Below the pieces are notes generated by a model. That model worked only from the letters and a program-made list of their open reading frames with translations, was not told where the DNA came from and did no database searches. Both the position numbers and the translations under genes were made by a program. 8,895 nucleotides of DNA from Opitutaceae bacterium (GTDB lineage Bacteria > Verrucomicrobiota > Verrucomicrobiia > Opitutales > Opitutaceae). The DNA is taken from positions 1 through 8,895 of the forward strand of contig JAITDF010000109.1 of the NCBI GenBank assembly GCA_031282705.1, given 5' to 3'. Within the stretch, counting starts at the first letter, position 1, and each line of letters begins with the position of its first letter. Positions 1 through 6,457 of this stretch are shown one piece after another.

Positions 1-164
1 AAGACTGGCTGCCGCGTAACAGTTAAAAATAACGGGGGCCTCATTTATTCTGACTGTAAGGCGCCGCCCGGCTCCGCACCGCCGCAACTCCCGGCAGATG
101 CTCGCGTCTGCCCCGGCGATTCCGATGCTCCCGCTTCCGCCGGACGCATTTTTCGCCGCCTGTC

Positions 165-1685
165 ATGCAAACCCTCCATTCCCGAAACATCCTCCTCGCC
201 GCCGTGCTCGCCGCCGCCTTCGCGCTCGCGCCCGCCGGCGCCGGCGCCGGCGCCGGCGTCGCTTATGCGCAAACACCGCAGCCCGCAGCCGCGCCCACCG
301 CCGAGCCCGCGCCCGCCATCGTGCGCGCCGCCCCCGCCCCCGCAGCGGCAGCAGCCGCCGCCACCGCGCCCGCCGCCGAGCCTGACCTCAACACCATCAC
401 CAACCTCTGGCGCATCCCGTCGCCGACGCCCATCCCCTACCCGCCCGCCGGGGCCGCCGACATCGAGGCCGTCATGCGCCGCGTCCTCGATTACCTCGAA
501 ACCGCCAGCCCCGTCATCGTCACCGACACCGGCACCGGGGAACGCGTCGCCGATTTCACGAAACCGCTCCCGCGCAACCTCGCCGTCGAACGCGGCCCGT
601 TTCTCATCGTCAGCTACGAGTGGGGCGTCACCTACGCCGGCATGATCCACGCCGCCGCCGCGACGGGCGACGCGCGCTACACCCGCTACGTGGACGAACG
701 CCTCACCGCCATCGCCGCGCTCGCGCGCCATTTCTCCGCGCTCCCGCCCGGCGAACGCCCGCAACGTTATCTCCTGCGCAGCGTCGTCGCCCCCGCCTCG
801 CTCGACGACTCCGGCGCGATGGCCGCCGGCATGATCAAGGCCCTGCAAGCCCGCGCCACCGCCGCCGACCTCCGCCCCCTCATCGACCGCTACCTCGCAC
901 ATATTTCGGGCGGCCAGAAACGCCTCGCCGACGGCACCCTCGCGCGCGACCGCCCCATGCCCGACAGCCTCTGGCTCGACGACCTCTACATGAGCGTCCC
1001 CGCCCTCGCGCAAATGGGCGCGCTCACCGGCGACGCCCGCCACTTCGACGACGCCGCGCGGCAAATCCTCCAGTTTCACGCCCGCATGTTCGTCCCCGCC
1101 AAAAACCTCTTCATGCACGGCTGGGTCGCAGGCATGAGCGGGCACCCCGCCTACCACTGGGGCCGCGCCAACGGCTGGGCGCTCCTCGCCACCGTCGAGC
1201 TCCTCTCCGTCCTCCCCGACGCGCATCCGCGCCGCCCCGCGCTCCTCGCCATCCTCGGCGACCACGCCCGCGGCCTCGCCGCCGTGCAGGGCGTCAACGG
1301 CCTCTGGCACCAGCTCCTCGACCGCCCCGAAACCTACGAGGAAACCTCCGCCAGCGCGATGTTCGTCTATGGCCTCGCCCGCGCCATCAACCGCGGCTGG
1401 CTCGACCCGCTCGTTTACGGCCCCGTCGCCTCCATCGGCTGGAACGCCGTCGCGAAGCAAGTCAACGCGCGCGGCCAGGTGGAAAACGTCTGCGTCGGCA
1501 CCGGCATGGGTTTCGACCCCGTGTTCTACGCCTACCGCAAGACCAGCCCGTATGCGGCGCACGGCTACGGCCCCGTCCTCCTCGCCGGCGCCGAGATGAT
1601 CACGCTCCGCAAAGGCCTGGGCGCCGACGCCATCGTCCACGACGGCGGCGTCCATTTCGGAAAAGTGCCGACGCGCCTGTGGTGA
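165..1685 (+). CDS. Secreted GH105 unsaturated rhamnogalacturonyl/glucuronyl hydrolase
   Basis: The 506-residue product fits glycoside hydrolase family 105, (alpha/alpha)6-barrel enzymes that hydrate and remove the 4,5-unsaturated uronic acid left at oligosaccharide ends by pectin or other polysaccharide lyases. Family-type motifs are visible: DSLWLDDLYM (267-276, with the Asp pair expected to hold the catalytic acid), HWGRANGW (331-338), GLWHQLLD (379-386) and ETSASAMF (393-400). A signal peptide occupies about residues 1-35 (hydrophobic stretch, then AYA before QT). An Ala/Pro-rich low-complexity linker follows to about residue 75, which makes the protein longer than typical GH105 enzymes. 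The ATG at 165 is chosen because it gives a clean signal peptide; no Shine-Dalgarno sequence precedes it. It is the first gene of a co-directional glycan-degradation set. The family call is strong; the exact substrate (rhamnogalacturonan, ulvan-like or glucuronan ends) cannot be read from the sequence. Confidence 0.9.
   Translation: MQTLHSRNILLAAVLAAAFALAPAGAGAGAGVAYAQTPQPAAAPTAEPAPAIVRAAPAPAAAAAAATAPAAEPDLNTITNLWRIPSPTPIPYPPAGAADIEAVMRRVLDYLETASPVIVTDTGTGERVADFTKPLPRNLAVERGPFLIVSYEWGVTYAGMIHAAAATGDARYTRYVDERLTAIAALARHFSALPPGERPQRYLLRSVVAPASLDDSGAMAAGMIKALQARATAADLRPLIDRYLAHISGGQKRLADGTLARDRPMPDSLWLDDLYMSVPALAQMGALTGDARHFDDAARQILQFHARMFVPAKNLFMHGWVAGMSGHPAYHWGRANGWALLATVELLSVLPDAHPRRPALLAILGDHARGLAAVQGVNGLWHQLLDRPETYEETSASAMFVYGLARAINRGWLDPLVYGPVASIGWNAVAKQVNARGQVENVCVGTGMGFDPVFYAYRKTSPYAAHGYGPVLLAGAEMITLRKGLGADAIVHDGGVHFGKVPTRLW
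234..257 (+). repeat. Four tandem GCCGGC hexamers in the signal-peptide/linker coding region
   Basis: Four perfect head-to-tail copies of the self-complementary hexamer GCCGGC encode Ala-Gly repeats (residues 24-31) near the end of the signal peptide of the GH105 enzyme. A change of one unit adds or removes two residues without shifting frame. This would vary the length around the cleavage site rather than switch the gene off. Confidence 0.8.
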
Positions 1686-1708
1686 GGGGTTTTCAAAACA
1701 ACGACAAT

Positions 1709-1810
1709 ATGAAATCGCTCTTTTACTCGTTTTCGTTCTCGTTCTCGTTCTCTTACTCGTTCTCGTTCTCGAAACATTCTGAAAACAGCAGAGAGAACGA
1801 GAACGAGTAA
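1709..1810 (+). CDS. Candidate small ORF inside hairpin A1 (33 codons, Ser/Phe repeat), doubtful
   Basis: An ATG opens a 33-codon frame running through the pyrimidine arm, loop and the beginning of the purine arm of the hairpin. The product starts MKSLFYSFSFS, continues as Ser-Phe/Tyr alternation, then has KHSENSR and ends ENENE before TAA. A homologous frame exists at 3161-3250 in the next gap. The only base difference between the two loops (TCT/TCC) is a synonymous Ser codon, and the length difference is 12 nt, so frame is kept. However, a hexamer repeat keeps any frame automatically, there is no ribosome binding site, and the composition simply follows the repeat. It is listed for completeness and is more likely non-coding. 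Confidence 0.15.
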   Translation: MKSLFYSFSFSFSFSYSFSFSKHSENSRENENE

Positions 1811-1824
1811 GAGAACGAGAACGA
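1739..1824 (+). repeat. Hairpin A1: 32-bp perfect inverted repeat of GAGAAC/GAGTAA hexamers
   Basis: The left arm 1739-1770 is the exact reverse complement of the right arm 1793-1824 (32 of 32), separated by a 22-nt loop (1771-1792) that starts GAAAC. The right arm reads GAGAAC, GAGAAC, GAGTAA, GAGAAC, GAGAAC, then GA; the left arm is the corresponding pyrimidine tract. It starts 53 nt after the GH105 stop codon. An A-run, not a T-run, follows the right arm, so this is not a canonical intrinsic terminator. The flanks (from about 1709 to 1850) resemble those of hairpin B at 3161-3304, indicating a common origin. Possible roles are mRNA 3'-end protection, transcript processing or a DNA-level structure; none can be decided from sequence. 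Confidence 0.9.
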
Positions 1825-1869
1825 AAAAACAGAAGTCAGTCCCCCACTCCCCCCGCCATCCTCTTTCCT

Positions 1870-2001
1870 CTTTCCTCTTTATCTTTATCTTTATCTTTCC
1901 TCTCCCTCTCCCTCTTTCTCTTTCTCAAAAAACAAACTCCATCCCGCGCTCCGGTTTTCCAGAGATAAAGATATGATAAAGATTAAAGATAAAGAGGAAA
2001 G
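1870..2001 (+). repeat. Hairpin A2: inverted repeat of CTTTAT/GATAAA-type units
   Basis: The left arm 1870-1895 (26 nt, CTTTCCTC followed by TTTATC units) pairs with the right arm 1975-2001 (27 nt, GATAAA and GAGGAAAG units) with one bulged base in the right arm. The 79-nt loop contains further CT-rich and GATAAA units, so other registers can pair. It lies between hairpin A1 and the GH43 gene, with its purine arm ending about 29 nt before the ATG. It uses A/T-richer words than A1 but keeps the same pyrimidine-then-purine polarity. With A1 it accounts for most of the 345-nt gap 1686-2030; no gene other than the doubtful small ORF is seen there. Confidence 0.75.
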
Positions 2002-2030
2002 AAGAAAGATTCAGACCACTCCCTTCCGCC

Positions 2031-2141
2031 ATGCGCCCGCCACATCTCATCGCCGCCCTCGCGCTTCCCGCCGTCCTTCCGTTTTTCAGCCCGCCGGCAT
2101 TTTCCCTCGACCGTCCCGGGGGCACCTTGCCCGTCCTCCAG
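2031..2141 (+). repeat. Duplicated signal-peptide leader, copy 1
   Basis: These 111 bp match 3319-3429 at 102 positions by hand alignment without gaps. The first 81 bp differ at only three positions. Both encode a leader of the form M-x-PP-x-LIAALALPAVLPFF, followed by the cleavage region AFS-LD. Beyond about residue 37 the two proteins show no similarity, so the identity is confined to the export leader and is not a whole-gene duplication. Confidence 0.9.
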
Positions 2142-3107
2142 GACACAGTCAGCCCGGCCCCGGCGTCCGCGGGGAGGCAGTTTGTTTATAAAGGCAACCC
2201 CCTGGTCAGGCATATCTACACCGCCGATCCCGCGGCGCGGGTCTTTGGCGGGCGCCTTTATGTCTATACTTCGCACGACAACGAAACCGCCGACTATTTC
2301 GACATGACCGACTGGCATGTCTTCAGCACGGATGACATGGCCAACTGGACGGACCACGGCGCCTTCTTCGGGCTGAAAGACATCCCGTGGGCGGAGAGCA
2401 TGGCGTGGGCTCCCGATTGCGTCGAAAGGGGTGGAAAATACTATTTTTATTACCCGGTGGAGAGAAAAAAGATAGGCGTCGCGGTGTCGGACAGCCCCGT
2501 CTCGGGTTTTATCGACAAGGGCGGGCCGCTCATCGACAACACCGGCAATGAGGAGCTGGCCGGGCCCGAGCCGATAGACCCCGCGGTCATCGTGGAAAAG
2601 GGGCGGGCGTATATGTTTTTCGGTTGCAGGCAGCTTCGCATGGCCAGGCTGGCTGACAACATGACGGAGCTGGCCGGGCAAATCCAAAAGCCCGTGATCC
2701 GGGGCATCGAAAACGACAAAAGCGGCTCCGGCGGATATTACGGGGAAGGCCCGTTTATATTCAAAAGGGGCGGGAAATTTTACCTCATGTATTCAAACGG
2801 CTGGGGCGACCATTGCACGCAGGTTTATGCCACGTCCGATTCCCCGGAGGGGCCCTTTGATTTTGCGGGGCCGGTCATGGAGCCCGCGGGCGCCACGACC
2901 TCGCATGGCTCCGTCGTGGAGTTCAAGGGCGGATGGTATATCTTTTATCATACCCGCGACCTGTCGGGAAAAAACCACCGCCGCTCCGTGTGTTTTGACG
3001 CGTTGAAGTTCGACGAAAACGGCAGGATCATCCCCGTGCGCGCGACGCGCGGCGCGCCCCAGGCCGCGGGGCAGGCCGCGCCGCGGCCCGGCATCCAGGC
3101 CGACTGA
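2031..3107 (+). CDS. Secreted GH43 family glycosidase (arabinofuranosidase/xylosidase-like)
   Basis: The 358-residue product has the marks of a five-bladed beta-propeller GH43 enzyme, a family of arabinofuranosidases, xylosidases and arabinanases. The expected acidic triad is present: D66 in TADPAARVFGGRLY (general base), D183 in IDPAVIVEKG (pKa modulator) and E239 in YGEGPFIFKRGG (general acid). WAPD (126-129) and SHGSVV (291-296) also fit the family. A signal peptide spans about residues 1-25. The first 37 codons are nearly the same DNA as the start of the next gene. After that, codon use changes: more AAA, TTT, TAT and GGG codons than in the neighbours, which favour C-ending codons. This suggests a transferred catalytic body behind a resident leader. 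The C-terminal 20 residues are Ala/Pro/Gln-rich. An alternative in-family activity cannot be excluded. Confidence 0.88.
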   Translation: MRPPHLIAALALPAVLPFFSPPAFSLDRPGGTLPVLQDTVSPAPASAGRQFVYKGNPLVRHIYTADPAARVFGGRLYVYTSHDNETADYFDMTDWHVFSTDDMANWTDHGAFFGLKDIPWAESMAWAPDCVERGGKYYFYYPVERKKIGVAVSDSPVSGFIDKGGPLIDNTGNEELAGPEPIDPAVIVEKGRAYMFFGCRQLRMARLADNMTELAGQIQKPVIRGIENDKSGSGGYYGEGPFIFKRGGKFYLMYSNGWGDHCTQVYATSDSPEGPFDFAGPVMEPAGATTSHGSVVEFKGGWYIFYHTRDLSGKNHRRSVCFDALKFDENGRIIPVRATRGAPQAAGQAAPRPGIQAD

Positions 3108-3160
3108 AATGACAACGCGCAGCCCCTCCCCGCCGACCGCCTGCCCAAAATAACAACAAC

Positions 3161-3250
3161 ATGAAATCGCTCTTTTACTCGTTTTCGTTCTCTTACTCGT
3201 TCTCGTTCTCGAAACATTCCGAAAACAGCAGAGAGAACGAGAACGAGTAA
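3161..3250 (+). CDS. Candidate small ORF inside hairpin B (29 codons), doubtful
   Basis: This is the paralogue of the small frame at 1709-1810, four codons shorter because two hexamers are missing from the pyrimidine arm. It also begins MKSLFYSFSFS, has KHSENSR in the loop and ends ENENE before TAA. No ribosome binding site is visible. The frame is maintained trivially by hexamer periodicity. Translation is possible but not supported beyond conservation between two recently related copies. Confidence 0.15.
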   Translation: MKSLFYSFSFSYSFSFSKHSENSRENENE

Positions 3251-3253
3251 GAG
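3190..3253 (+). repeat. Hairpin B: inverted repeat of GAGAAC/GAGTAA hexamers, arms unequal
   Basis: The core stem is 21 bp perfect (3190-3210 with 3233-3253), with a 22-nt loop that differs from the A1 loop at one base. The right arm continues as hexamers to 3286, in order GAGAAC, GAGAAC, GAGTAA, GAGTAA, GAGAAC, GAGTAA, GAGAAC, GAGAAC, GAGTAA. It is therefore longer than the left arm, whose hexamers reach back to about 3173. Relative to A1, the left arm lacks two hexamers and the right arm has gained units, as expected for slippage in a tandem repeat. It lies in the gap between the GH43 and PKD-protein genes. Confidence 0.88.
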
Positions 3254-3288
3254 TAAGAGAACGAGTAAGAGAACGAGAACGAGTAAAC

Positions 3289-3304
3289 AGGAGGCAGTCC
3301 TCCT
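3289..3304 (+). promoter_or_regulatory. AGGAGG-CAGT-CCTCCT mini-hairpin upstream of the PKD-protein gene
   Basis: A perfect 6-bp stem with a 4-nt loop holds the sequence AGGAGG, the ideal Shine-Dalgarno core, paired to CCTCCT. It lies 24 nt upstream of the ATG at 3319, too far for normal Shine-Dalgarno use. The equivalent place after hairpin A1 has degenerated. It may be chance in purine/pyrimidine-rich DNA, or a sequestered ribosome contact site. Confidence 0.35.
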
Positions 3305-3318
3305 CCCCCCTTCCCGCC

Positions 3319-3429
3319 ATGCACCCGCCACAGCTCATCGCCGCCCTCGCGCTTCCCGCCGTCCTTCCGTTTTTCAGCCCGCCGGCCTTTTCCCTCGACC
3401 GCCCCGAGGTCACTTTTCCCGTCTTCCAG
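3319..3429 (+). repeat. Duplicated signal-peptide leader, copy 2
   Basis: This is the partner of 2031-2141 (102 of 111 identical). Its codon use agrees with the rest of its own gene, while copy 1 contrasts with the gene body that follows it. This copy is therefore more likely the ancestral context. Confidence 0.9.
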
Positions 3430-4470
3430 TTTCCCGCCGACCAGATGCCGCGCATCGACGGCGACGCCGCCGACTGGGCCGTCGTCCCCGACGCCTATGT
3501 CATCGGCGCCGGCCAGCTCGTTGACCTCGGCGAAACCAAAAAGAAACACGACCCCGCCGGCCTCGACGCGCGCGTGCGCGTCGGCTGGGTGAAGGGGCTC
3601 AACCGCCTCTATTTCCTCTACGAGGCGAGCGACGATTTCTGGGACTTCGCCGACCCCGGCCTGCGCAACGACACCTTCGAGGTCATCGTCGATGGCGACG
3701 CCTCCGGCGGCCCGCTCATCGACTCCGCGCACCGCGATTTCTGGACCGCCGATGTCGTCGGCGCGCGCCGCGCCGCGCTCGACACCGACCCGCGCATCCC
3801 CGACGCCGCCCGCCACTGGGCCGCGCACGGCGTGCACGCGCAAAACTACCACATCTTCACGCCCGCCGTGGACAAGGACTGGGCGCTGGCCTGGGGCGCG
3901 CCCACCTGGACCAAGGAGTTTCCCTTCGCCAACGCCGCCTCGCGTTTCAATTTCAAGCACGGGGAGCCGGGGAAATTCACGCTCGAATTCTGGCTGACCC
4001 CGTTCGACCACGCCGGCCCCGAAGGCCCGCAACGCGCCGTCGAGTCCGTCCTCCGAGAAAACAAAATCATCGGCCTCGGCTGGATCATCATCGACTACGA
4101 CGGCGACCCCGACCCGGCGAAACGCGGCTTCTGGTCGCTCGGCCGCCGCCAAACCATGTTCGGCGACGCCGGCGCGCTGCCCGCCTTCCGCCTCATGCCG
4201 CTGGAGCCCGCGCTGGAAAAAAAGAAAATCGAGGCCCGCTGGTCGTTCACCATCGCGGACATGGACCGCCGCCTTGTCGCCTTCAAGGACGAGTCGCGCG
4301 GCGAGATCACCGCGTGGCGCTGGGACTTCGGCGACGGCGGCACCTCCACCGAGCGGCACCCGCTCCACGCCTACGCCGACGCCCGCGACCGCACCGTCAT
4401 CCTCGAAGTCGAAGGCCCCGCCGGAAAATCGCGCCGCGCCAAGGTCTGGGATGTCCAGTTCCGCCAATGA
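3319..4470 (+). CDS. Secreted CBM9-like and PKD domain protein, probable carbohydrate-binding accessory
   Basis: The 383-residue product has a signal peptide (about 1-25) and then a domain of roughly residues 38-295 starting with PRIDGDAADW. That opening is typical of CBM9-like/DOMON-type beta-sandwiches (the 'IDG...W' start), and the NDTFEVIVDGD stretch also fits this fold. A PKD-type Ig-like domain follows at about residues 305-383, with V320-A-F and the hallmark WDFGDG at 335-340. No glycosidase or lyase catalytic motif is visible. Binding polysaccharide at the cell surface or in the periplasm is inferred from the domains and from its place among glycosidase genes. The ATG at 3319 lies in the TTCCCGCCATG context shared with the previous gene, and the leader DNA is a near copy of that gene's leader. 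Codon use matches the GC-rich neighbours, unlike the GH43 body. The PKD call is strong; the N-terminal fold call is moderate. Confidence 0.78.
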   Translation: MHPPQLIAALALPAVLPFFSPPAFSLDRPEVTFPVFQFPADQMPRIDGDAADWAVVPDAYVIGAGQLVDLGETKKKHDPAGLDARVRVGWVKGLNRLYFLYEASDDFWDFADPGLRNDTFEVIVDGDASGGPLIDSAHRDFWTADVVGARRAALDTDPRIPDAARHWAAHGVHAQNYHIFTPAVDKDWALAWGAPTWTKEFPFANAASRFNFKHGEPGKFTLEFWLTPFDHAGPEGPQRAVESVLRENKIIGLGWIIIDYDGDPDPAKRGFWSLGRRQTMFGDAGALPAFRLMPLEPALEKKKIEARWSFTIADMDRRLVAFKDESRGEITAWRWDFGDGGTSTERHPLHAYADARDRTVILEVEGPAGKSRRAKVWDVQFRQ

Positions 4471-4506
4471 TCAACAACGTATCCGATTAATCAATACACC
4501 TCCCAC

Positions 4507-4666
4507 TATCGTTCTCGTTCTCGTTCTCTTTCTCGTTCTCTCTTATTCTTTATCTTTCTTTATTCTTTCTCCGCCTCGCCTCACGCACCCCGGCTCCCAA
4601 GTTGGATAAAGAGAAAGAGAAAGAGAAAGAATAATGAGGAAAGAATAAGAGAGAACGAGAACGATA
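4507..4666 (+). repeat. Hairpin C: nested inverted repeat of GAGAAC/GAGAAA units
   Basis: Two overlapping pairings are perfect: an outer 16 bp (4507-4522 with 4651-4666) and a 22-bp one (4530-4551 with 4640-4661). They compete for part of the right arm, because the left arm has about three extra hexamers. More CTTTCT units (to 4571) and AAAGAG units (from 4606) lie further in. The centre (about 4572-4604) is ordinary GC-rich sequence. It starts 36 nt after the PKD-protein stop and ends 29 nt before the GH35 start. The competing registers make it a candidate conformational switch, but this is inference. Confidence 0.8.
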
Positions 4667-4695
4667 AAAAGCCTCCCCGACTGCATTTCCTCCTC

Positions 4696-6429
4696 ATGAA
4701 AACAACCACACCGCTCCCCCGCCATCCCCGGCCCGCCGCCGGCGCGCTGCCCGCGCCCGCCGGCATCCTTCTCCTCGCGCTCATCGCGCTCCTTCAGCCA
4801 CCCGGCCCGCCGGCCCGCGCCGCCGACGGGCTGCCCCGGCTCGAAAAACGCGGCCTCGTCACGCAGCTCATCGTTGACGGGCGGCCCTTCCTCGCGCTGG
4901 CCGGCGAACTCCACAACTCCAGCTCCACCAGCCGCGCCTACATGGCCCCGCACTGGCCCCGGCTCGCCGCCGCGCACCTCAACACCGTCCTCGCCGCCGT
5001 GCCCTGGGATGTCATCGAGCCCGCCGAGGGCCGCTTCGATTTCACCTTGGTTGACCACCTCGTCGCCGACGCCCGCGCGCACGGCCTCCGCCTCGTCCTG
5101 CTCTGGTTTGGCAGTTGGAAAAACGGCCTCAGCCACTACGCGCCCGCCTGGGTGAAGGCCGACACCGCCCGCTTCCCCCGCGCCCGCACCGCGCAAGGCA
5201 CGCTCGAAATCCTCTCCGTCTTCTCCGAGGCCGCCCGCGACGCCGACGCCCGCGCCTACGCCGCCCTCCTGCGCCACCTCCGCGAAACCGACGGCGACCG
5301 CCACACCGTCATCATGATGCAGGTGCAAAACGAAGTCGGCCTCCACGCCGACTCCCGCGACCGCTCCGCCCTCGCCGGCGCCGCCTGGGCGCAACCCGTC
5401 CCCGCCGCCCTCCTCGACCACCTCCGGCAAAACCGCGACACCCTCGCGCCCGCGTTGCGCGCCCTCTGGCGCGACGCCGGCTTCAAGACCGCCGGCGCCT
5501 GGGCCGAGGTGTTCGGCAGCGGCCCCGCCGCCGGGGAAGCCTTCATGGCCTGGCACTACGCGCGCTACGTGGACCACGTCGCCGCCGCCGGCAAACGCGA
5601 GCACGCGCTCCCCGCGTTCGTCAACGCCTGGATCGTGCAGCCCTCCGACGAACTCCCCGGCGAATATCCCTCCGGCGGCCCGCAGGCCCACGTGCTCGAC
5701 CTCTGGCGCGCCGCCGCCCCGCACATCGACATTTTTGCGCCGGACATTTATCTGCCCAATTTCACCCAAATCTGCTCCGGATACGCCCGCCCCGGCGCGC
5801 CGTTTTTCGTGCCCGAATCCTTTGCCGGGGAAGCCGGCGCGGCCGCCGCCTTCGTCGCCATCGGGCGCTTCGGCGGGCTCGGCTACTCGCCCTTCGGCAT
5901 CGACAGCCGCCTCGATGAAAAAAACCTCGCCGACGATCCGCTCGTCCGCGCCTACGCCATCCTCAGGCAACTCGCCCCGCAAATCCTCGAACACCAGACC
6001 CGCGGCAGCATCGCCGCCGTCTCGCTCGACCCGCAAAACCCCTCCGAACGCATCAAGCTCGGCGGCTGCGACCTGAAAGCCGCGCTCTTCACCGGCTGGC
6101 GCGCCAAGGGCGTGCCCGAGCGCGCCTACGGCCTCATCCTCGCCACCGGCCCCGGCGAATTTCTCGCCGCCGGCGCGAACCTCCAGGTCACCTTCGCCAC
6201 CGACCCCGCGGGCGACGACACCGTCGGCCTCGCGCAAGTCGAGGAAGGCGTCTTCGACGCATCCGGAAAATGGATACGCGGACGCGTGCTCAACGGCGAC
6301 GAAATCATGCTCGACTACGACCTGGGCGCGCAGGCCGCCGCCCGCCAGACCGGCACCGGCCTGCGTTTCTCCAGCCCGCAACCCGTCATCCTGCGCGCCA
6401 AACTCTACCGCTTCCCGCAAACAAAATAA
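4696..6429 (+). CDS. Secreted GH35 beta-galactosidase-like enzyme with DUF5597-type C-terminus
   Basis: The 577-residue product resembles the GH35 subgroup with a TIM barrel followed by a DUF5597 beta domain, which includes extracytoplasmic beta-galactosidases acting on plant polysaccharide side chains. A signal peptide covers about residues 1-43 (long Leu/Ala-rich core, ARA before AD). The barrel runs from about residue 50 to 390 and includes ELHNSSSTS near its start, a WDVIEPAEGRFDF strand, MMQVQNEVG with E213 as the expected acid/base, and FFVPESF with E374 as the expected nucleophile. The remainder (about 395-577) is beta-rich and fits DUF5597. The sequence just before the ATG is TTTCCTCCTC: it contains CCTCCT, the complement of a Shine-Dalgarno, and no Shine-Dalgarno itself. 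Removing galactose from pectic galactan/arabinogalactan or xyloglucan is the likely job, by family knowledge and context. Confidence 0.85.
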   Translation: MKTTTPLPRHPRPAAGALPAPAGILLLALIALLQPPGPPARAADGLPRLEKRGLVTQLIVDGRPFLALAGELHNSSSTSRAYMAPHWPRLAAAHLNTVLAAVPWDVIEPAEGRFDFTLVDHLVADARAHGLRLVLLWFGSWKNGLSHYAPAWVKADTARFPRARTAQGTLEILSVFSEAARDADARAYAALLRHLRETDGDRHTVIMMQVQNEVGLHADSRDRSALAGAAWAQPVPAALLDHLRQNRDTLAPALRALWRDAGFKTAGAWAEVFGSGPAAGEAFMAWHYARYVDHVAAAGKREHALPAFVNAWIVQPSDELPGEYPSGGPQAHVLDLWRAAAPHIDIFAPDIYLPNFTQICSGYARPGAPFFVPESFAGEAGAAAAFVAIGRFGGLGYSPFGIDSRLDEKNLADDPLVRAYAILRQLAPQILEHQTRGSIAAVSLDPQNPSERIKLGGCDLKAALFTGWRAKGVPERAYGLILATGPGEFLAAGANLQVTFATDPAGDDTVGLAQVEEGVFDASGKWIRGRVLNGDEIMLDYDLGAQAAARQTGTGLRFSSPQPVILRAKLYRFPQTK

Positions 6430-6457
6430 CCGCCACCGCCGCCCAACCCCTCTCTTT

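Noticed and set aside
21..33. TTAAAAATA shared between the window start and the region upstream of the transposase (8521-8530), as possible element ends
   Set aside because: The match is about ten AT-rich bases, with little shared flank, and is easily due to chance.
45..1655. Long antisense reading frame opposite the GH105 gene, and similar ones opposite the later genes (3193-4467, 4543-6420, 6518-8467)
   Set aside because: The products are Gly/Ala/Asp/Val low-complexity with no recognisable domain. They mirror the strong C/G third-position bias of the sense genes, which removes stop codons on the other strand, and several run straight into the hairpin repeats.
620..1810. Long + strand Arg/Pro-rich frames overlapping real genes (also 5115-5918)
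   Set aside because: They are out-of-frame shadows of the GH105 and GH35 genes with Arg/Pro/His-only composition.
1700..3300. CRISPR array
   Set aside because: The repeats are directly adjacent hexamers in inverted arms, with no unique spacers of regular length and no cas genes.
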